A stretch of 64,000 bases of DNA from Nectonema munidae (taxonomy: Eukaryota; Nematomorpha; Nectonematoida; Nectonematidae). Within the stretch, counting starts at the first letter, position 1; every line of letters begins with the position of its first letter. The translations under genes were made by a program, and so were the position numbers. Positions 53,201 through 62,200 of the stretch are shown one piece after another. Below the pieces are notes generated by a model that worked only from the letters and a program-made list of their open reading frames with translations, made no database searches and was not told where the DNA came from. The stretch spans positions 1 to 64,000 of the forward strand of contig JAUIRK010000292.1 in assembly GCA_030549495.1 (NCBI GenBank). Direction: 5' to 3'.

Positions 53201-56200
53201 ATAGTAGGGTCTTTTGTGTGACCCCAGTTGAAAATACTATGCCTTAGATGAGGTAGGAAAAGACTTTTGTAAAGTGTAATCATTGTTTTAGTGGGCAGGA
53301 ATCTGTTAGCCTATTTCAGCATGCCACAAATATAAGCTAGTTTGTGCGAAATATGTGACACGTGATCAGATCATGTTAGGTTGTTGTTAACAAATAGGCC
53401 TAAAAAATTGAATTTCAATACTATTTGAAATCTAAGTTCTGATAAAAAAAAATCGGCGTATGAAGGATTAATAGGGCTATAAGAAAAGGAAACGAAGTTC
53501 GATTTTTTTGTGTTTACTGACAATCCATTGAAAAGAAACGATTTCTTAATTAGTCTTATATTTACTTCTAGAAAAGATTCATTCAAAGTACTCTTAGAAA
53601 ATAGTACAGTTATATCATCTGCGTTAAAATATAAACAGTTTGATATCTATTTTTGAAATATGATTTAAAAAACCTAATTGCAGCATCTGAGAATCCATAT
53701 AGAGCTTTAATTTAGATAGAAGAAGACAATGAGGAATGGAGTCAATGGCATGACTCAGATCTAGAAAAAGAGAGCAAACTTCATTTTTGTTCTCTAGTGA
53801 GTCGGAATTAACTTGAAAACAAAATTTTTTGACTCAATAAATTTATATTTGCAAAATTTATAAAACAAAATTTACAAAAGTAAAGCGGTGCAGCTAATAA
53901 ATAAATATCAAATATCTTTCACTAAACAAATTATTAATTTGAACACTTTTCTACTTTGAAACATACAGACTAACGTTCTAGACATCTTCGCACTCGTGTC
54001 ATAGTATCTTCCATCACTGCGCTTCACCATTGACTAGAATTTATAAAATTTAAATGGTTGGTCTTTTCGATAAAATAGATGCACACGTTTGAACTGGAGC
54101 TTGAAATGTAGAATTTGTTCATTTTGTCAATGCGTACACCGCCAGTTTGAAGATATTATCCATTTAATAAAGGGCATACCGATTAAAAATTTTACGAGTA
54201 TTTCATTTATTAACTAAAAAATTGATACCCGATATTTTATTTCCTAATGTTTTTGCAGGAAACATAATTCTTTTATTTAATGATCCAAAAATTAAGAATA
54301 TCTAACTTAACAATTTATCCTGAATATTTTATAAGTTAGTCCATCTCTGAAAGACTAAATAATTTCGTGATTACTACTAGTCTCTAATAAAAAGTGCTTT
54401 CGAGATTAATGTTTTTAAATTATAAAAATGTGAATATATATTTTACGCACTCAAATCAGCAGACACATAGCAAATTGCAAGAACACACTCATACATATAG
54501 ATTAATTTGTATGCTAAAGCTTTATTTTTGTGAAATGACATAAAAATCAAAATGACTCCTGAATTAAAGGAGATATAAGGATAAACGGTATGAAGTTTAT
54601 TCGCGTAATGAAATTTTTTTTAAATGTATGGTGTTCGGTCATCATCAGAACAAGCCGTTACAATGCAATGCAATGAAATAAAAAGTCCAGGCAAGGAAGA
54701 CTTGACATGATGATGACCAGAGTGGTAGGCAATTGATCTTTAAAATTTTTTATTTCGTATACTGTATATCAATTTGCAAATCTTTATTACTTATTCGTGA
54801 ATAAATCACAGCCCAACGTTATCTACAAAGGAAACCTTGATCAATTAATGCTCTATGTTATTTAGGAGAGTCATATTAAACCAAAATATATGATCCAGAT
54901 AAATTACTTTTCCACCTTTTGAAAAAACTAGCCCATCAAAAAATAGAGCATCCACCCAGCTGTGAGTTTTTGCAAAAAAACGAATGTGATTAACTTTAGG
55001 TTCCCGACTGCATCATAAGCGAATACTTATCCATCTACAACGATCCAAACTTTTCAATGAACAAAGTCAGTTTTCGAGATAGTGGACACAGCGACTCGAC
55101 AAGTGCCATGCCTCCCTTGCCTAAAGGAGAATCGATTGAGGATACCGAGACGCTGTCCATAGATGAAGCTTCGCTCCCTTCCTTACTGCCTTCGGACTTT
55201 GAGTCGCCCCAAAGTGACATTTTATTGCCTGACTCCCAATTATCCCGACTCACTTTAGAAACTCTCCATCAGCCACTAAGTAAGAGCTTTGTGATTAAGT
55301 TTTTTAATTTATCAGTGCCGTAGTCAGCTGTTTTAAAGCAGTCTTACTCAAAAAGAGTGCACCAAGACGGTTAGGTTTGATTGGTCCAACGACAACTGGT
55401 CATCTGAGAATTGGTCTAATAGAAAGTGATAATATTAATAGAATCAAGGCAAAGTTCTTAAGTCTATATCTAATTTTTATCATTTTTATATTTTTACAAT
55501 AATTTATAACTTTAAAACTTATGATACTAAATTTTTTATTTTTAAATTCATTTTTTCAAAAGTTAACTCTATTATTTTTTTATTTTAAATTATGTCAAAT
55601 TTAACTTGTTTTTATTATTTTTAGTTTTTAAAAAATGTGTCTATAAATGATTTAACGAATCTATTTTTTATTATTATTTAAAAAAATTTAGTTAAAAAAT
55701 GTTGTAGAGATGCACACATACACACTAAAATAAAATAAAAAATTACAAAAAATATAATTTTTAAATCATTTTAATTTAAAATTTTATGTAATTAAAAAAC
55801 TGGAAAAAATTAAGGAGTTAAATTTTCGGAAAAGAAAATTATAAATAAAACTTTATTTCACAAGTTATAGAGTATTAAATTAATAAAGGAGATATTAGAC
55901 AAATTGTCGGCGGACCAATCGTACCTATAATAAGATGCTGAAATTGAAGTTTTATTTCCAAAAAAGTGGAAATCATCGTTTACTTTTGAAGAAATTACAC
56001 ATTACTGACTTGCACAGAAATAAATCGAATTATTTTTTATACTAAAGTTGACTAATGTTATTTGTATGTGTCGTCATTATCATTAGGAAATAGTGAAAGA
56101 GATGTCAAATTAACCTTAATTTTCATATAACAACAAATAAAATGGAGAACAGCTGCAAAAAGTTAAATGTAAAGTGGGTTAGTTGCTCTTCAATAAGATG

Positions 56201-59200
56201 TCTAATTAGTTAGTTAGCCTTACTAACTTGTAGTAGTTATAAAATTTAGTTCCCTTTATTAATTAGAATTTGTAAAATAATTTGTCCATATAAGTAACGG
56301 TAGTTAAAAATTAGTTTTTTTACTGGTTGAAATAAAAAACTACTCGCAATATCAATAAATTAGAATTAAATAAACTGAACTTTTAAATTTCCCTAAAAAA
56401 AACATTTTACCTCGGGCAGTTGTCCATCGTGGCATAGACCATGCAACTGGGGGCAGGGAGTAAAGTTACAACACCTGAGCACTTTAGCTTATATTTTAGT
56501 TATATATATGGTGATTTGAAATTTAATGAATCAAGTCACCGTTTTCAAAATGGAGGTGTGAATGCACTTACTTCTAGAAAAAATTTATTGCTTAGTACTA
56601 TTAAAACTGTTATTCAAATCAAACATGCAACACATTTTTATGCTGTTATGACCTTCGCTTTACAGACTTTTACAGTTTATCGAAAAAAAATTAACGCCAT
56701 CTATAATGAAATTTTTTTATCTACTCTTGTAAAGGTTTATTTAATAGAAGTAATAAAAAAATTCAATCCTTTTCCTTTTAATAATTTTTATACTATTTGT
56801 ATTGCTTCAAAATATATTCAAAAAATTTGAAGGATGAGTATTGAACTTAAGTATCTTTTAACTTAAAATACTTTTTTATGAAATACAGTAAAAACTTTTA
56901 TGGGCGTCAACGGTTTTCATCAATGGCATAGCTTATTCGCGTTGCAGTCTGCTTAGTTGGCAGACTTATTACGTCAGGTAAATTTGAAAAAAACAGACAA
57001 GGCCCAACGTGTTATAAGTAATTTTACGGTATAACGATTGGAATAGCAACGGTTACTCAAAAACTTTTTTGCAGATACATGGAGGGAGATTCAGATTTTC
57101 ACATTTGTCGATGCAGACCGCTTATAAAAGCATAAACAATTGTGGACTGTATTGTAAACAAATAACTTCTTGACGTGATTTTTATATCATGTGCTGCATA
57201 GTTTTGCACATTACGCATCTTGCTTTTTCTGTTTTCTCATTCCTCTCGTACGATATCGGTATTTTATTCACGAAGTTTCTAGTTACGAGCATTGTACATT
57301 TTTCATGATTTCAACAGAATATATTATATGTCTTTATTATATGAAACCGTACACGTCTTTGCTATTGATGAGGAAAATAATAATAATGCTATATACTCAA
57401 TAAACAAAAATGTTTATGACATGCTTCATTGATGGCTGAAATTGACTTTGTGGTATTGAATAAAAATCTGTTACTGTTTTGCTCATTCACTTTCATCAAC
57501 CATCATATACTTCTGCTTCACACTTCCTCTCTAGTTTTGAATTATGTCAAGTTCTCAGTAAAGTTCTCATTTTTCTTCAAGCGAAGCGAGCACACGTTCT
57601 TCTTCTACTTCTTCACTTCATATTTCTGAAGAAATGAATGAAAATCTAGTAGCACCAGACCCAACAGAGTATTCTTGGTCACCTCAAGCTACTCTCAGGG
57701 AAAGAGTTGAAAGTTTGAACATCAGAGATTTTTCTCGTTCTCCTCCTGGTCCCCAGAAAGGATGTAAAAATGAGTCAAAGTTTTAAAAATTTTTCAATTC
57801 ATTCTTGACACCTGAAATTATTCAATACATATATAAGATGACAATGATAAAGCTAGAATCTAATTATAAGTAAGATCTTTTACAAATTTTTTTTTCTTAT
57901 TTTGCACCTTTTTTTTCAGATCCAACACCACTAAGCACTTGGAGTTAATTCATTGTTATAAAAGTTTTCTGCATCGCCTGTTGTCGTATTTTGCTATACT
58001 GCTTTATATCGGTCAAAATGGTGACCAGAAAATTAAAACATCTGATCTTTTTTCTTCTTATGGAAGTCCATTTCTGAGAGCTATTATTGGACGTCAAATG
58101 TTTACGCTTATTCATATTTTCATAAGATTTGATGATAAAGAAGTTCGCGATCTCACAAACCTGGTAAATATGGCATCAAATTTTATCATATATGTGACTC
58201 CAAGTACTATTATTATATGATGCCTGAAATATATGTATCTGGCTTACAGGATTACTCTTATTTTTAATTAAGAAAAAAATTATTAAAAGGTTGGTTGAAA
58301 AAAGTAAGGTCCCTCCAGGTTGAGGTCTTTACACTGACAGATTCTTTACATCGCATGAACTAGCCGTTTGGGCTCAAAGTAAGAAGATATCCGTCTGTGG
58401 AACAGTTATGGCCAACAAAAGATTTTGCCAATAATTTTCGGACCGCCGTATCTAAAAGAACTAAAATTGAATGAATGTGAAAGTAGAACAATTTACTCAA
58501 ATTACGTCGCAATAAGTGCCTATATTCCAAAAAGACACTCTCTCAGAAACTTTAAAGTAGTTTATATACTTTCTTCACAACACAAAAATGTACAAATAAG
58601 CAATATCGCTTCTAAGCCTAAAAGTCTACTGTCTTATAATGAAAACAAAGGCGGTGTTGATATCCCAAACAGAATGGTGAAAGCATATCATGCATACAAG
58701 CCAACGAGGAAATGGTCGCTAGCTGTGATTTGTAATTACCTTGATGTTTGTACCCTGAATAGTTGGGTAATTGCTAAATTCAATCCACCACGGGATTATC
58801 CAAAACACATAGACAGTGGGCGTAAACTATTTATAAAGAAGCTTGCATTCACTTTAGCAGAAGAAAGTATGAAAGTTCGAGCTTCCATAGTTGAATTACC
58901 AACAAGCATAAAGAATCTTTTATCTTTTTACGGATTTTCGCAAGTACAACCTCACACAAGCCAAGAACCTCTGAGTAAAAAAAGAGCATCTTGTAGTACT
59001 TCGAGGGAAAATAAAACCACAAGAAAATGCGAAAAGCGTAATGCCTTTTTATGTAAGCTACATTCCTCTGTGTTGTGCCCTGATTGCAAGTAGACTAATT
59101 TCAAATAAAGTAATGTTTTTTTTACAAAAATCTTTAACATTTAAAACTTTTCTATTAACGCCATCTATAATCAAAAAATCTACAAAATAACTTTTTTTCA

Positions 59201-62200
59201 TATAATTTTTTTTTCAGATTTATAACCTTAATTTTTACTTTTTATGAAAAAATGAATTTAATCGAAAATTTACATATCATTTTTGATATTGTTTCTATTA
59301 TCATATTTAACGAAAAACTCGTTTGAAAACAATGAACTTGTTGTGTAAAAAATGCATAGAGTCTGTAAAGCGAAGGCAATTTCTATTAATTCAAACATAT
59401 AACGGTAATCAAAAATCTTTTGAAATTGTTATTTCAGTTTACCCGCCTACTAACTTGAAAGTTGAGAGACAGTTCCTCAAATCTCTCCTGATATCGTGGA
59501 GTCCCCCGTTGTCAATGAGTGAGAGCATCCAATCATATCACGTTCTACTCAATGGATGCTTACGGTGCGTGATTAAGAAGAATGAGCGAACAAAGGCCTT
59601 AATCGAAGACATAGATGTTAAAAAGGTACCTAAAATTATTAACCTAAAAAACGTTTTAGCTTTTAGAAGAACGTTTTTGTCTGAAATGTCAGTCTGACTG
59701 TTAAATTATCAACACTAAAATAGTCATCACTTGTCAATGTCTGTCTTTAGATGTCATTTTAATCGTATAACGCCTAAATATAGAAGTTCTCGAAATTTTT
59801 AACTTATATGCATAAATAGGATCAGGTATATATGTCAATAAAATACTTTTCGCTCGGGTAGAGTCAGTGCTTTGCATCAGAAATTCCATGATATGTAAAA
59901 ATATTTACACTGAAGTTACAAAAAGCAGCTTAGAGAAACAAATTTCATGACTTTTCTAATGATACTACTCCCTCTCATTACAGGAATACTTTTCTTAAAG
60001 TGCATAAAGAACGTAAGATTTATTAAAAATTTTCATTTCTTAAAAAAAATTAAAATTACATAGTTGAGATGATAAGGACAAGTCAAAAAACAGTTTTGTA
60101 AGGATTTTCTAGCTCAAAATTTTTTCCAAAAATATTTTTTTGTTGTTAAAGTTCGATAAACTCTTCATCGATCAGATGCGTTTTAAGAAGGTCTTTAACA
60201 AGTTTGAATTCGCCCCCTTTTTTCGTTCGTCCTCATAGCCAACCGTTTCAGTGAATCAAGCATCATTCAAAGAGTACAAATTTGAGACACGCATAGTACA
60301 AGATTACCAAACTTTTGTCATGAGTGAGTAATTGCAAATGATAACTCTACTAAAAGAATTTCATTTTTACAATATGAATCAAAAACTATTTGAAGTAGAT
60401 GTTTTGAATATCATTTTCAAATATCATTAGTGTGAAATTATAAAAAAAATATTGTAATTTAAACAATAATAATAAAATTTTCTTTATCATAAACTGATTA
60501 AAAGCCGATTTTTGAATTTATTTTAAACTTGTAGTATTTAAATAAATATGGTTATAATACAACTTTTAGAAGAAAACTATGCCTTAAAATGAAAAATTTT
60601 CATTAAAAATTGAGGCTATTCTTGAATAAATTACAAAAAAATTTAAACTCAAGTTCAATTCAGAAAATTAAACTTTTATGAGCAAGTATCCAACTTATCC
60701 AATTTATCAGCAAAAATCCAACTTGGAACTTTTTTCAATATTAATGTATGCGAAGGTGAACATTTGACTCAAGTTAAGTGTTCGAAAATTAATATCTCCT
60801 CCAAACTAAAATACATAGCTGTTATTTTATGAAAAACGACACATTACACAAAAATATGTGTTAAATACTTCGTTAAAGCTTTGTGAATGAATGAAGAATC
60901 TAAATTTCTAAATGTTTTAATAACCTTTGTAACGTAAATCTGTATAATAGGGTCTTTCAGCAAAGGAATAAAACCCTTTGGGAAACAAAATTTTGAGGAC
61001 TAATCATCTTCTTTCTTTTTCAACGGAATTATATATATATTTAAATCAGACTGTAAGTGACCACTATCTTGCTATGCACTTAAGACAATTTCACTAGTCA
61101 ATTAAGAAGCAATGATAGCTCTTTCTATCTGGACACTTTTGTCTTCTGGATACTATTCTCCGTTTACCGTGTAATTCACTCTTATTACACATACATCTCA
61201 CATTTTCTTCATAATAAAATTATCATCATTCATGTATAATAAAATCAATACATAATTCTATATACTCAAATAAATAAATATATACCATTTGACGTTCTAA
61301 GTTGTCTTTTTTAAGTTCTAAATTGTTTTTTTCAAATTCGAAATTATCTTTTTTAGTTCCTAAGTTGTCTTTTTTCAATTTTATTTGGCGTTAGAATTTA
61401 AAAATGTCAAATTAGAATTGAAAAAAGATCATTTAAAAGTAAAAAAAGATCATTTAGAAGTAAAAATGATATATATAGCATATTTACTTTTACTTCCTCT
61501 TTCTGTAATTTTACTTTGTCTTTTTCAGATTCTATTTGGACTTCTTTGCAGTTCCATTTGCTCTTTTTTCAATTCAAATCTGTGTTTTAGAAAGACAAAT
61601 TAAAAATTAAAAAAGACAAAATTGAATTTTTATATCTTTTTAATTTTGACTTTTTAGACACATCGAATCTGCGTTAGAGCTGTCACAAATGTCGGTTTTT
61701 CTCATGACGCTTCATGCACCCTTCTTATTGGTAGAGGTAATATCTTTGAAATTATATATCATTGTAAATATTAGAATTTATTATCATTTATTTGAGATTA
61801 AAAAATAAAGGAGCATAGTTCATTCCAGTTAGTATATTTAAAATCAAAAGTATATATACTTTATATATTATAATATATATGTATATTTTTAAGTATGTTT
61901 TTTTAGCATTTTACGATTTATACATTTAAATATATAATAAGGTCTAGCAAGTTGCCTCCCCGGAGGTATTGCCAGACCTCTAATATTTATTAAGGAATAT
62001 ATTTTCTTAATTTATTTCAACTTTTGACATATCAATTTTCCATTGTAAAATTAAATTTAAAAATTTGTTAATTTATTATTAACAAACAAATCTCTATCAC
62101 AGAAAAAAAATTAGTTCCATTTTCCAATCGTGATAATAAATCTTAATAATAAGTTAAATGAATGGTAAAACGAATGCCCGAATTAAAGAGAAATTTGAAC

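Noticed and set aside
61385-61603. 72-codon frame with LKKDHLKVKKDHLEVK
   Set aside because: Product of the diverged minisatellite and its inverted part, inside a RIM-BP intron.
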